64,000 bases of DNA from Solanum dulcamara. Taxonomy: Eukaryota; Streptophyta; Magnoliopsida; Solanales; Solanaceae. Location of the stretch: NCBI RefSeq assembly GCF_947179165.1, contig NC_077244.1, forward strand, positions 75,624,144 through 75,688,143, read 5' to 3'. Position numbers and translations under genes: made by a program. The notes under the pieces are model-generated. The model was not told the DNA's origin, made no database searches, and saw only the letters and a program-made list of their open reading frames with translations. Within the stretch, counting starts at the first letter, position 1; each line of letters begins with the position of its first letter. Positions 36,720 to 52,941 of this stretch are shown in pieces.

Positions 36720-37600
36720 ACTAGCATAGAAAACTACACAGGTTAGAGTAATTCAATGAGAGTTGCACTGTTAGCTAAGAATAAGATATCTTTCGTTTAT
36801 GGTACTTGTCGAAAGTATCAGTATAAGGGGGTTTTAGAGCATGAATAGAAAAGGTGTAATGCTTTCGTCTTATCATAGATTACCAATTTTATTTCAAAAA
36901 AGTTAGCAAATGGTCTTATGTTTTCATCTAATGCTCATAATGTTTGGAAGGATTTGAAAGAACATTTTAATAAAAAAAATCTCACTAGGATCTATCAGTT
37001 ACATAGGGAAATATGTACTATGAGTCAAGGAACTCTCACAGTTTCTAAGTATTATTCTAGGTTGAGAAATCTTTGGGATGAACATATCTCACTGGTTCCT
37101 TTGCCAGCTTGTGAATGTGAAAAGTATAGAGAGTATGCATATCACATGGAAAAACAAAAACTTATACAGTTTTTGATGTGACTAAATGAGACATTTGCAC
37201 ATTCCAAAAGTTATATTCTGATGACAGTTCCTAGTCCTAATTTGAACCAAGCCTATAATATGATCATGCAAGATGAGAGCACTAGTATCTACACAATATA
37301 AAAAGTTCAAAAAATTAAATGATTTTTGTATTGTGAGCATTGTCACATGAGAAATCGTACAACCAAGTTCTGCTATAAACTTGTAGAGTATCCATCTTAT
37401 CACAAGTATGGAAAGAAGAATAAGACAGATAGAAATGATAGAAGGCCACATTATGGAGATGACAGACAGAAATCTAGAGGGGATAGATCACAAAGGTTTT
37501 ATGAAAACAGAAAACAACAGACACACAATGCACAATACACCGATGATTTTGAAACTGTAATAAAAGACAACAAAGCCACAATCACACCATTTTGAAAACT
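36720..37600 (+). pseudogene. copia gag (UBN2) and zinc-knuckle remnant
   Basis: The longest frame (36918-37181) contains NVWKDLKEHFNKKNLTRIYQ, then SKYYSRLRNLWDE, typical of copia Gag, and ends at TGA. The nucleocapsid follows at about 37330 (CEHCHMRNRTTKFCY), with a changed CX2CX4HX4C spacing. Several in-frame stops. Confidence 0.8.
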
Positions 37601-38060
37601 GAAAATAGCTCTTCCACATCAATATTTATGCTTTTTTTCACACCTGATCAGTACAATCACATCATGAAGATGATAGACAATGAAACTGCACCAAATGAGA
37701 ACATAGCCAACATGGCAGGTATATTTCAAGACTATACATCTACTGATTGTCTTCAGCCAAAGTATTTTTCTGTAGGTCGAAACAATTCTCATTGGGTGGT
37801 CGACACTGGAGCTACCAATCACATGGTTTATAATCTTGAATCTTTGCTTAATTCATCATCTGCACCATCTCATTCAAATCAAGTCTATCTACCAAATGAT
37901 CAAACAACTGAAGTGACGCAAATAGGGACAGAAGCACTTTTTGATAATTGTGTTCTCCACAATGTCCTTCATATGCCTCATTTTGAATATAACCTTTTAT
38001 CCATTTCTAAACTTATCAAAGAACTTCAATGTTGTGTTTTTTTATCCTTATTTTTGTCTC
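37592..38060 (+). pseudogene. copia aspartic protease remnant
   Basis: WVVDTGATNHM at about 37796-37828 holds the D-T-G-A catalytic motif of copia proteases. The frame continues through LHMPHFEYNLLSISKL before breaking near 38060. Confidence 0.8.
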
Positions 38061-39551
38061 TTTCAGGACCTTTACACTAGCAAGGGGAAGGGGATTGGTA
38101 AAGAAAATGAAGGACTCTATCTACTTTCAACTACCAAAATTTCATCACCTACCAAAGCTCTCAGTCAATCTTCATATTGCTCATCTTCTACTCCAGCTAC
38201 ACAATAATATTTCACCATCTCCCTGGCTGATTTTTCACTTTGACATCTCAGACTTGGACATGCCCCTACTTCTATACTTCAGAAGATTCAGTCCATTACA
38301 TCTTTCATTCAGAATAAAGAGTTTAGCTTCTGCCCCACATGTCCTCTTGCTAGACAAATTAGATTTCCTTTTCCTACTAGTACTATCAAATCTGTTTTAC
38401 CTTTTGAACTTCTTCACATGGATGTTTAGGGCCCTTATAAGCAATGTACTTACAATGGCTATAGATATTTTCTAACAATTGTTGATGATCATTTACGAAT
38501 GACTTGAATTTACTTGCTGAGATTAAAGAGTGATGTTATTGTACGCATTACTTTCTTTCTTAATCTCATTAAAAATCAATTCTCAGGGCATGTTAAAACT
38601 GTTAGATCAGACAATGGTCTGAAGTTTTTTAATGCTCAATATCATAGTCTTTTTACTTCTCTTGGCATTATACTTCAAAGTTCATATGTCCACACTCCTA
38701 AGAAAAATGGGGTTGCTGAGAGAAAACACGAAAACCTTCTTGAGATGGCAACAACTCTTAGATTTCAGGCTCATGTACCTTTGAAATTTTGGGGTGAATG
38801 TGTTCTTACAACAACTTTTATCATTAATAGACTACCCTCTGTCACTTTGTCCAACAAATCACCCTATGAACTTTTCTATGGTCATCAACCTAATCTAGAA
38901 CATATTAAAGTTTTTGGCTGTTTATGCTATGCTACTAAGTCTGCCTTTCATGAAATTTTTTCTTCTAAAGCTATTCCTTCCATCTTTATGGGATATTCAG
39001 ATACCCAAAAGGGATACAAACTTTACAATATATCTACTGCCACATTCTTTGTGAGCAGGGATGTCATTTTTAAAGAACATACTTTTCCTTTCAAACACCC
39101 CAAACATACATTTCTGGCACCCTCTCATACATCTACTTTTCCATCTCATTCAGCATTTCCTCATCCTTTAAATGAGTCTTTGCCATCCTCTTCTTCTCCA
39201 CCTGGTCATCCACCTATCTCAAACATAAGTCTTATACCAGATATTACTCATGCACCTGCACATATTTCAGACACCAGTCCTTCTCCAACTATTACACATC
39301 TTCCCTCCTCATCTCTATCTACCTCTCCTCTTATTCAGCACTCTACTCCTTCTCCTTGGAGGAAATCCTCTAGAGTCACTAAGCCACTTATATGGCATAC
39401 TGATTACATCACCAAACTTACTACTCATCATTCTATATCCAACTGTCTTTCTTACTTTCATATCTTTCCTTCCTACAAAGCCTATATCACAGCATTTTCT
39501 TCCTCTATCTCAGAACCCACTACGTACTCTCAGGCTGCCCAAGATAAGTAG
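38060..39551 (+). pseudogene. copia integrase remnant
   Basis: The pre-integrase region (38060-38510) is broken by frameshifts. The frame 38514-39551 carries the catalytic core (VRSDNGLKFFN, then HTPKKNGVAERKHENLL) and the C-terminal GYSDTQKGYKLY region. The upstream zinc-binding part is disrupted. Confidence 0.85.
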
Positions 39552-41007
39552 TGGATCCAAGCTATGGACCAAGAGATTACAGCTCTCACAGACAATCATA
39601 CTTGGGAGGTTGTGGATCTTCTTGCAGATAAAACTCCTATTGGTTGCAAATGAGTTTACAAAGTGAAGTATAAAGCTGATGGCTCCATTGAAAGGTACAA
39701 AGAAAGGCTAGTTGCCAAAGGCTTCACCCAATAGGAAGGTTTGGATTACCATGATACCTTTTCTCAAGTTGTTAAAATGGTCATTGTCAGGACAATGATT
39801 TCTATAGTTGCTCAATCTTATTAGCCATTATTTCAAATGGATGTTTACAATGCCTTTCTCCAAGGTGATCTTATGGAGGAGGTTTATATATCTTTGCCAC
39901 TAGGGTTTGTTATCCAGGGGGAGACCAAAGTGTGTAGGCTACTCAAATCCTTGTATGGTTTAAAATAAGCTAGCAGACAATGAAATTTGAAGCTTACTAC
40001 AGTTCTTGTTCAGTTTGGTTTTACACAAAGCAACTGGATTACTCATTATTCACTAAAAGGAATAAAGGAGGAATTGTTATTATACTTTTGTATGTTGATG
40101 ACCTATTGATTATAGGAAGTGAAAAAAATCTCATTCAGGAAGCCAAAGGGATTCTGAATCACAACTTCAAGATGAACGACCTAGGTGAACTAAGGTATTT
40201 TCTTGGGATAGAATTTGCAAAGTCATCAAAAGGAATTTTAATGAATTAAAGAAGATATGCATTGGAATTAATTTCAGAATGTGGTTTAGGGGGAGGAAAA
40301 CCTACTGCTACACCTTTAGAACAAAATTAGAAACTGACTAGCTTAGAGTATGACAAAACTTTTGAAACCATTGACAATGATCCAGAACTGGAAGATAGAA
40401 GAATATATCAAAGACTTATAGGAAGATTATTACATTTAGCAACGACAAAACCAGATATTTCTTATGTAGTACAGCATCTGAGTCAATTTATACATGCACC
40501 TAAGAAATCACACTATGAAGTAGCTCTACATGTGGTTAAATATATCAAGAAGCAGCCTACACTTGGACTTCTAATGAGCAGCAGGAGTTCAAGAAAGGTC
40601 ACTGCATTTTGTGATGTAGATTGGACATCTTGCTTCTTGTCTAGGAAGTCAGTAACAGGTTTTGAAATCAAGTATGGTGATTCTCTAATCTCATAGAAGT
40701 CAAAGAAACAAAGTACAGTATCAAGGAGCTCAGCAGAAGCTGAGTAAAGAAGCATGGTAACAACAGTGGCAAAATTGGAATGGTTACAAGGATTGTTCAA
40801 AAAGTTAGATGCAAGTGTGAAGTTGCCAATGGAGCTGCATTGTGATAATAAAGCAGCATTACAGATAGCCTCAAATCCTATATATCACGAGAGGACAAAA
40901 CACATAGAGATTGACTGTCACTTCATTAGAGAGAGGTTGCAGGAAGGTCTGATCACAACAACATACATTGCTAGTAGAGAATATTTCAGCATCCAACTTG
41001 AGGGGAG
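39552..41007 (+). pseudogene. copia reverse transcriptase / RNase H remnant
   Basis: RT motifs are recognisable around several stop codons: [26 protein letters not shown], then LLYVDDLLIIG at about 40084-40116. RNase H follows with ELHCDNKAALQIASNPIYHE. Many stops fall at Trp, Gln or Lys positions of the family. Confidence 0.85.
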
Positions 41008-41310
41008 TGTAGAAATAACAACTTCACATGGTTGTACATAGTTAGTTAGTCAAGCTTGACTTGTACATCAGTTAGTTACAATAGTTTGTTAGAGGTTAGT
41101 TAAGCTAGTTTGTTAGTTGGTTATTGTAATTAACAATAATTGATTAGGGACTTGTACAAATATCAAAACTAACACCAATATGCAAGGCAGTTCATTCTAC
41201 ATTTCAGATTCCTCTTTTTACTCTTTTCTCTTTTCTTCAACTCTTCTCCATGAATTTTCTCCATTGTTGATACAGGAGTAACACATTGCAGCTGGCAATT
41301 ACTTTCAACA

Positions 41311-42419
41311 AAAGAAAATTACATCCTGTTTTGGTAAAAAATTTACTATCAGTAATATATTTGGTTGATATGGAATGAATCATATATTCTCATCGTGACT
41401 AAAATGATTACAAACTTCACAGAGTTGCAAAACTTGGAAACAAGTAGGGTCATCAACCTGATATAAGTACGTCTAATATTATATGAAAGGTGTTGTTTAT
41501 ACACAAATAAAAGCTAAAAAAAAAACTCAAATAAGGGCTATGTAGCGTAAATATCTCTATAACACAAAATTCAAATTACAAATAAAGTAGTCCTACGAAC
41601 AATTGCTTAAAATGTATACTTGAACGTCTGCTATGTATACATGCATGTACGCATACACATGCCTTTTCACACTTGCCAGTAGCATTCATCTACAATGGCA
41701 ATGGAGGTTCATTCCCTGTAAGATTAATTGTTCGTCTCATCGGAGGCTAGTGGCCTGCAAAAGGAAAAAAAATACATGTTGCATTCAATGACATGGAAAT
41801 GAAGGTAGAATCAATCCTCTGTTTTTACAGGTCAACTATGTTTTCTCTAAGTTGAGGATTGTTACATATTTCAATCGAAGATATAAAATTCTACTGATGA
41901 CATTCCATATGAATTCCCCAACCAAATCTTTCTTCATGAGTAGACTAAGGTCATTTTATCCTCTATCTTAGATTTGAAGCCTAAATTTATGCTTACATCT
42001 TGTCAGAACCAGAACAATCCAAGAAGAGCAAAGAAAATTAATATCAAACATTAGACTACTACTTGTTGCATCAATCATTTGAAAAGGAAGATACGAAAAT
42101 ACAACGAGATTTGACGATATGGAAGATCTTACTTACCTAAGAGGCTTTGAGAATAACATTGTTGATGTCAATTACTAAAGTCCTGTCATGCAGAAAGACA
42201 TTCCCCATGTTAACCTTACCTCCGAAGTAGAAAAACTTCGTGAAAAGTGAACTTATTAATTTGAGCACATCAACACATTAGAGGAACTTACTACAGTAAT
42301 AACATTGCAACAATTTCAGTAACTCGACTTCAACCAAGAGATTTGGTAATAGAAAGATGATACACACAACAAGATTAAATGACATGCAGCAGAAAACACT
42401 TCTATTAGTGAGCACCAAC
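41311..42419. other. 3' flank of the copia element and of NUDT19
   Basis: AT-rich spacer, probably including the NUDT19 3' UTR towards 42419. No further gene seen. Confidence 0.4.
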
Positions 42420-46250
<3,831 letters not shown>

Positions 46251-47754
46251 TGCTTGAGCTCAACTACCATTGGTGTTATTTTCTGAAAGAGGAAGATTCA
46301 ATTTTTGGTGAGTCGATGAGGCTGGTCTCTGAAATGATGAAACGTGGACATGTGTGTCCAGCGGCACGTTGTATTATAGTTAGCCACAATTTTCACTCTT
46401 CTCACACGGTGTACACTATTTTTTCTCCCTCTTTTTTCCGAAGGAAAATGTTAAGCTTTGAAATATATATTTTAAAAATATTTGTATATATCTAAAATAA
46501 TATTACGAGGAGGATGAATAGGAGTACGGTGATAGAGTGTTGCATGTGGTGGAGTGGGGGTAGGGGAGAGATGGAATGTGGAGTGGGCGAAATAATATAG
46601 TGCTACTCACTCAACATGTACGATTTCAATGTGACGATCTTCCTGTTCATTTTCATAATGAAGTCAGATTTATATATGCAAGTGTGGCAAATCAATAAAC
46701 TAGAAAACATGATCAATAGCTAATTAAATATGATTTCTACAAGGTGGGGGCGTGGAGTTAGGCCGGTAGGGGGTGAGTAGGAAGGTGTTTGACCTATAAG
46801 AAACTTTATCTAAATACTTTAAGATGATATTTTTATATTGTATACAGTCATAATATAAGAAAAATGTTATATTAGGCACTTAAAACTGATCCGACTTTTA
46901 ATTCATTTTAGTTCAACCCAATCTATTTTAAAATATTCAATTTAAATGCAACACGCTGTTTATGAACCCTATTGGAGTGCAGGTCAGAATTGATTCCTTC
47001 TATCATCAAAATGGAAGCTCTACGAATTACGATATAGTGGTTCTTTTGCTCTAGTGTTAAGAGTTTGTTTAAATTTGCTTATAACTTAGGGCCTTAACTC
47101 ATAATCGACCATGAAAAACTCAATTAGCCCATTTGATCTCACAACTTTCTAGGGTGATTCTGCAATTAAGTGATTGAAATCAAACCTTCTGGTTTAGATA
47201 AGGGACCTTTGAATCTATCAAGATGCTTGATATAACCTGCCTTCATTTAGTGTCTACACTCTACTTAATAATTCCTTCAATATGCCTTTGTCCAAAAATT
47301 TGTTGGCCCTCCCTTGTAAATACTTTAAAACTGTATCTTGTAGAAAAGTTATGGGCAATAAATTAAAACGTCCGAAAATAGCTACACAATGAGTCATTTT
47401 TCCAACCAGCCCAACATTTCCAAGCTTTAATTATTATTTTTATTTATATTAAATTACCCAACTAAACTAAAATAACTCCTTTTTTCTATTTATTATTATG
47501 ATATATATGTAGTTTACTAACAAAAAAATAATGCTTTTTATATACATTTTGACAAGGGTTATCATGAATCAATTTGTGCTATATATTTAGTTAAAAGTCG
47601 CTCAACTTTTAGATGGAACAAATTGGATGAATCAAAACGGATCAAGTTAATAAATATTAACTTACCAAACTTGGACGATCGAGTTTAGTGGATCATATTA
47701 GGATAGCAGGTTATAGTGCAGTGTTGACTTGCTTAGGGTCGTTGGTGTTTGCCA
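46251..47754. other. NUDT19 promoter side and intergenic DNA
   Basis: The NUDT19 promoter should lie just above 46250. A GC-richer patch at 46500-46590 and 46745-46790 (GGGGGT-rich) has no ORF. No gene recognised. Confidence 0.4.
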
Positions 47755-47963
47755 TTGTACTTTATCTAGTTGTAGTCAAGTTTTTTGTACTTATCATTTT
47801 TTAGTATTAGTATTGTTTTCAATAATCTATCATAGTATGTTGTTTATCATATTTCGATTATCACACTATTTTGTTGTTGTTTTTGATCTCTTCTGGTAAC
47901 TTTGCACTGTTTCCTTGTTACCTCCTATATTTTCTTCACATTCTCCTTCTTTGTACCTGGATT

Positions 47964-49404
47964 TAGGGGTGCTTATCCTTAACGGTTTGACTTAACGGTT
48001 ATCGGTTTTTAAAAGTACTAATCCGCTATCCAACCTATAAGATATCGGTTGGTTCGGTATCGAATTAGCAATTATCGGACGGTTATCGGGCGGTGTATCG
48101 ATGGTATGATAATATGTAAAATTTCCGCCACTTATTTCAATTCGGCTTCTCAACAGGCATACACAATGTAAGTTAGGTAAGTAAATAATCAATATGTCAT
48201 ATGTGAACAGATTAACAACAAACCGCCGCTTAAACTTCACACTTTCACAATATATTCATATATAGCTACAAATAATAATATAATTAATAAAATATCATAC
48301 TCTAGTCAGGTAAATTTGTGCAGCCCAACAATTCAAAGGGTATAACGAGGGGCAAAAAAATAGTACTAGTACATTACATATACAGTGGTTTGTGAATTGT
48401 GATCTCTCATTTGGGAGATTTCTGTACCAGGTGTGGACATCAATATTGGTTGAGAAGGGGAAGGGAAAGAGAAACATTTAAATATTGCCAATATGAAAAA
48501 ATAAAATAAAAACACTAGTGTTTCAAATTAGTAGTAGCTTGTTTTCCTCCTTTTGAGGACATGATCAGACTCCTCCCTTGTGCTTGTAACTCTGAATTTT
48601 GGAATTGGTTGATTGCTTGCTGAAACATCGTCAACCTATCAAAATTTAGTGAAAGTTAATTACTTGAGGCTCCAACCCATTTGAATCCCCCAGTGAATTG
48701 ATGAAAAAGGAAATAGGGGTTGGCTAGTTTTTGAATTGAATATGATGAGACTGAAATTATAAACCTTTTCTCAAAAATAGATGTTATTTGCAACTATAGA
48801 ATATAAAAGACAAAAGCAAACATTGTGATAATAAGCAAATTTTGTGGATGTACTGCATGAAAGGAACTTCTGAAAACTAAGAAGCTCATCACTTACATAC
48901 TTCTACATAGCGATGAAGTATTTTCTCGACTGCACTTTGATGCAAAGGCGGCAAGTCGGCAACTGCAAGTAGTAGGGCTGCTGCCTGCTTCTCTTATTTA
49001 GGTTTAGATAAAAATTAGGGATTTAGGATATATAGACATAGTTGCTGACTTGTAGTTGTTGGGCCTGGGCTTGTACTCTAAATGGCCAAATGGCTTTGTA
49101 CAAATTATAATTATCAATATCATACATATTTTAACTAAATGGGCTTAGTACAAATTATAATTATCAATATCATACATATTTTATATGTTTATGGATAAAA
49201 ATATATTAAAATATAATAAATTCTTAACGGATTAACGGTTTATCCAATAACAAAATTGAGTAATCCGTCCCCCACACCGATAAGCCGTTAATTATAAAAT
49301 TTAAATTCATTCCCCACCCGCTAATCCGATAACCCAATACCAATAAGCCAATAAGCCAATTTTGCGGTTGGGTTATCGGTAGCGGTCGGTTTTGAACAGC
49401 CCTA
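47964..49404 (-). mobile_element. 1,441-bp non-autonomous hAT element carrying captured exons
   Basis: Left end TAGGGGTGCTTATCC; inverted right end TAGGGCTGTTCAA. The target duplication CCTGGATT is perfect at 47956-47963 and 49405-49412. Subterminal regions on both sides carry CGGTTATCGG/CCGATAACC repeats. No transposase is visible. Between the arms, on the reverse strand, lie two exon-like segments of a non-transposon gene (48528-48635 and 48901-48984). A 53-bp tandem duplication lies at about 49081-49186. Confidence 0.88.
48528..48984 (-). pseudogene. Captured 3' end of an unidentified gene (two exons)
   Basis: Reverse strand. Exon A, 48984-48901, is bounded by an acceptor (GAAGCAG) and a donor (GTATGTAAGT) and is 28 codons long (ending VEKILHRYVE). 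Exon B, 48635-48528, follows an acceptor (TTTTGATAG) and gives 35 codons plus TAA (starting VDDVSASNQPIPKF, ending LKRRKTSYY). Both exons are in phase 0 and join without a stop. I do not recognise the protein; the tail is basic, like a nuclear localisation signal. No start codon or promoter of its own is seen, so it is probably a passenger fragment. Confidence 0.6.
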
Positions 49405-49536
49405 CCTGGATTTGCCACACTTGAGCCGAGGATCTTTCAGAAACAAACTCTTTATCTCCACGAGGTAGTAATAAGGTATGCGTACATTCTAGTCCCCTAG
49501 ACCCCACTTGTGGGATTTTATTGGGTATGTTGTTGT

Positions 49537-51180
49537 TGATTCACTTATTATGTCCATCACACATTCTATATATAGTGCCTCATTCAACAATGATGTTCTC
49601 ATATGTAAATCAAGTATAGGGCGGTATTATAACTTCAATTATATGCATTGCCATCCCTTTCTTGCCAACCAAAAAATTTGGAAGAAATGAGGAAGCAGCG
49701 CAGCTGAGAAGAGTAAATTCAAATATTCCATTTGTTGATGGCTACTCTCTGTTGAATTTCATCTCCTTTTTCGTCTAAACTGATAGAGAAATATGATAGA
49801 CTTGAGACTGACATTTCCATGTACCAAAGCCAAGTCCTTTCCTGTGGTTCCTGTTAAAGGCTTTGATTTTATAGTGATAAATTCAACATCCTTTACACCC
49901 ATCCAATTCATATATAGTACTATGAATTTAATCGATAGTACTGTAAAGATTTTTTTACATTATCACTGTACTTCAACCGGTTAGTATTGGATTAGACTTG
50001 GTATGATTATAAGCGACCTGTCTTTATAAATAATATAACTATATGATATAGAATATAGTAATTATTACATGCTCATTCTATATAAGTTAAATTTTTATAT
50101 ATATAAAGAGAAAGACATAGTTAATACGTACCATCAAGAATTATATATGGTAAAGTAGTAAATAGTCCTCCATTTTCAATTAGATATTTTGAATTCAAAT
50201 CTTAAATATAATTTAAATTAATCGAACATCAACACGATTACCTTATTAGCAAGTGGAAAAAAAAAAGATAGCCAGAGCTATTCCTTATACAGGACCACTT
50301 GAAAATTTTAACAAGGCACTTTCGGGCTTATCTGCCTCTTTGTCATTGCCTTCACTTTTGTCTACAAAATCCACTTTATCATTTCTGGCTTTGGTTCTCT
50401 TTTTTTATTATTATTGTTACTGTTGACATCTACTCCCTCCCTCCCTTTATACTTGTCACAGCGTCGTGAGAACTAACTTAACTAATTTTTAGAGCTAAAT
50501 TGAATTACAATAATTTAATTTAAAATTTAGATATTTAAAAAATATATAAAAAGTACAACAAGTTGTAATTCTTTCTATATTAATATAATTAAAAAAATAT
50601 ATCTTAAAATGTTGAACAACGTTTGAAATACTATGAAATGTGGCAAGTAAAATGGGAACATAAGAAGTATATATATGTACACTATTTCTGGTACCAGTGA
50701 GAAATAATCTTGCCGACGCTATTGCATTATTATGATTTCACAAATAGAGTAGTATTTCATTTGAGTTTTTAGTAATTAATTGAAATTCAATATTTTAAAT
50801 TATATGATCAAGATATCCATCCACACAAAGCTAGTGTTTCATCACTAAACCCCTAGGCAAGATGTAGTACGAGAAAATAGAAAAATGTAGTAATGATTTT
50901 GAATAGTCATTATACAAATAAAGTATTAAAAGCATCGCAAACCAGAAAATATAGAGAGAAAAAAAAGATTACCCTAATTGGGAGCCAACAAATGGCCAGA
51001 AAAGTGTATCAGTACTGAGTACAAGAAAACTATGTGTTCCCCTCCATATTAAATTAAATGCATACTGTAAACTCGGTGATTAATTAGTAGGATTACCGAC
51101 TTCCTTTATTTTTTTCCATAAAAAGAGTATACTGTTTGCATCAAAGTATTTTGAATAATGAGTTGATTTTCTGTTGCAGG
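49537..51180. other. Intergenic AT-rich spacer
   Basis: A Stowaway-like repeat probably spans about 50431-50669 (CTCCCTCCCTCCCTTTATAC at the left, TGGGAACATAAGAAG at the right, TA flanks). No gene recognised. Confidence 0.45.
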
Positions 51181-51731
51181 AAATTAGTACAACAAATTAA
51201 AAAGAAAAGAGTATCTGTAAGGAAAGGAAGAAGATCAATCAATACAAATCACAATTAGATGATTTGATCAAAGGAAAGAAGATAAAAAAAAAGATATTAC
51301 AACCCTGTTGATTAAGTCAATCAGGATCCCGTAGAACAAGGAAAGAGGACTAGATCCCAACTATCAAGGAGCAAATCAGAAATCATTGACATCAGGCGGA
51401 CAAGGAAAGAAGACTATCAAAGAGCAATCAGAAATCATTGACATCATGCCGACAAAGAAAGAAGAATGTTGACAAGGAAAGAAGAACATCAAGCATAAAG
51501 AAGATTTCTGTATAAGGCAGAAAAACTTGAAGATCCTACAAAGGAATATATGGACATATCTGATATGGACATGTACACTTAATCAAGAAAAATTACAAAT
51601 CCTTGATTGAATGTTCCTTGGTTTTCCCAATCAGAGGTAACAGCTAATTCCTCAACAAAGCCGGATATTAAAAGCCTCTCTAGTTCATCAAAGAAAATTA
51701 CACAACTTCATTTGAACTTGTACTCAATTAG

Positions 51732-52941
51732 TGTTGAGTGTTTGCCTTGACTTTTCTAGTATAATTGGGTTTTCCTTTTCCTAAAAGGAAAATACAAAGT
51801 CTTCATATTTGGCTAGTCTTATTTCTTTTCTTGTAGGGAAATGTTTATGAAAAAAAATAGAGGCTCATTCCTTCTAAACATGGTAGATTCACAATGTAGT
51901 TCTAAGGGCTTTGAGAGTTTTGTGTAGGGGGAGAAACGGTGAGACACAAGTGTTACGTTAACACTTGTGTGAACCTCTTTGTATTTCGAGTGAATTGTGT
52001 GAGGTTATTTCTCTCGATATTTTGTACTCTCATATTTATAGTGGATTGCTCATCTTCTCTTGTGGATTGCTCATCTCCTCTTGTGGATGTAGGTCTGTTG
52101 ACCGAACCACGTTAAATGTTTATGTCTCTTTTGGTGTATTTCTCGTTTGTCTTCTTACTCATGATTTTTCGAGGTTTGCTTTGCTAGCTTTCGCATGTCA
52201 CCTAATTATTTCGGTCCTAACAAGTGGTATCAGAGCGAAGTTCAATGATTCCATGATCCTAAACGGGTGTTCATCTTGGCGGGTTCAGTTCTAGTCACAA
52301 TCTTTTTGATAGTAATGAAGAGTTTTGTTGGAGAAGTTTTTCAGAGATATTTTCTGTGTCGAGACATAGATTTTGTAGAGGATTTTTTGAAGATGGAGAT
52401 GCAACCTGTTGAAGATTATGTGAAGAAGGTGGAGCAAATTTATATTGTTGGAAATTCAAATCAAGGGGGAGAATTGTTGGGTGTTTGCCCTGACTTTCCT
52501 AGTATAATTGGGTTTTCCTTTTCCTAAAGTAAAACACAAAGTCTCTATATTTGGCTAGTCTTTTTTCTTGTAGGAAAATGTTTATGATTCTATAAATAGA
52601 TGATCATTCCTTCTAAACATGGTAGCATTCACAATGTAGTTATAAGGGCTTTGAGAGTTTTGTGTTGGGAGAGAAACAGTGAGACACAAGAGTTACGTTA
52701 ACACTTGTGTGAACCTCTTTGTATTCCGAGTGAATTGGGGAGGTTATTTCTCTCAATATTTTGTACTCTTATATTTATAGTGGATTACTTATCTCCTCTT
52801 GTGGAGGTAGGTTGGTTGACCGAACCACATTAAATATTTGTGTCTCTTTTGGTGTATTTTTCGTTTGTCTTCTTACTCATGGTCTTTCGAGGTTTGTTTT
52901 GCTACCTTTCGCATGTCACCTAATTATTTTCGGTCCTAACA
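51732..52941 (+). mobile_element. 1.2-kb TRIM-like non-autonomous LTR retrotransposon
   Basis: 5' LTR 51732-52222 (491 bp) and 3' LTR 52478-52941 (464 bp), both starting TGTTG(A/G)GTGTTTGCC and ending GGTCCTAACA. PBS TGGTATCAGAGC at 52225 and purine tract AAGGGGGAG before the 3' LTR. Target duplication ATTAG at 51727-51731 and 52942-52946. The internal region is only 255 bp and encodes no polymerase. The LTRs are longer than in classical TRIMs. Confidence 0.9.
52393..52477 (+). other. Short coding-like stretch inside the TRIM-like element
   Basis: An open frame reads MEMQPVEDYVKKVEQIYIVG and ends at the purine tract. It could be a relic of gag from the parent element. Too short to assign. 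Confidence 0.3.

Larger units (their letters stand above)
36068..41310 (+). mobile_element. Complete but inactive Ty1/copia retrotransposon (5.24 kb)
   Basis: LTRs at 36068-36371 (304 bp) and 41008-41310 (303 bp) start TGTAGAAATAAC and end TTTCAACA. A primer-binding site TGGTATCAGAGC (tRNA-iMet) follows the 5' LTR at 36372. A purine tract AGGGGAG precedes the 3' LTR. The target duplication is AAAGA (36063-36067 and 41311-41315). Domains run gag, zinc knuckle, protease, integrase, reverse transcriptase, RNase H: the copia order. Every domain carries stops or frameshifts. The LTRs differ at roughly 25 positions by eye, so the insertion is not recent. Confidence 0.95.
47755..49536 (+). mobile_element. 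TS/SolS-type SINE split by a hAT insertion
   Basis: The 3' half at 49413-49536 has TTGAGCCGAGGATCTTTCAG, CCACGAGGTAGTAATAAGGT, GCGTACATTCT, CCACTTGTGGGATT and a TTG run. Sequence at about 47755-47963, left of the hAT element, looks like the AT-rich 5' part of the same family. Joined across one copy of CCTGGATT it would be a single SINE. The 5' end is approximate. Confidence 0.6.

Noticed and set aside
47992..49418. ORFs at the arms of the hAT element as transposase
   Set aside because: They follow the CGGTTATCGG subterminal repeats and show no hAT transposase pattern.
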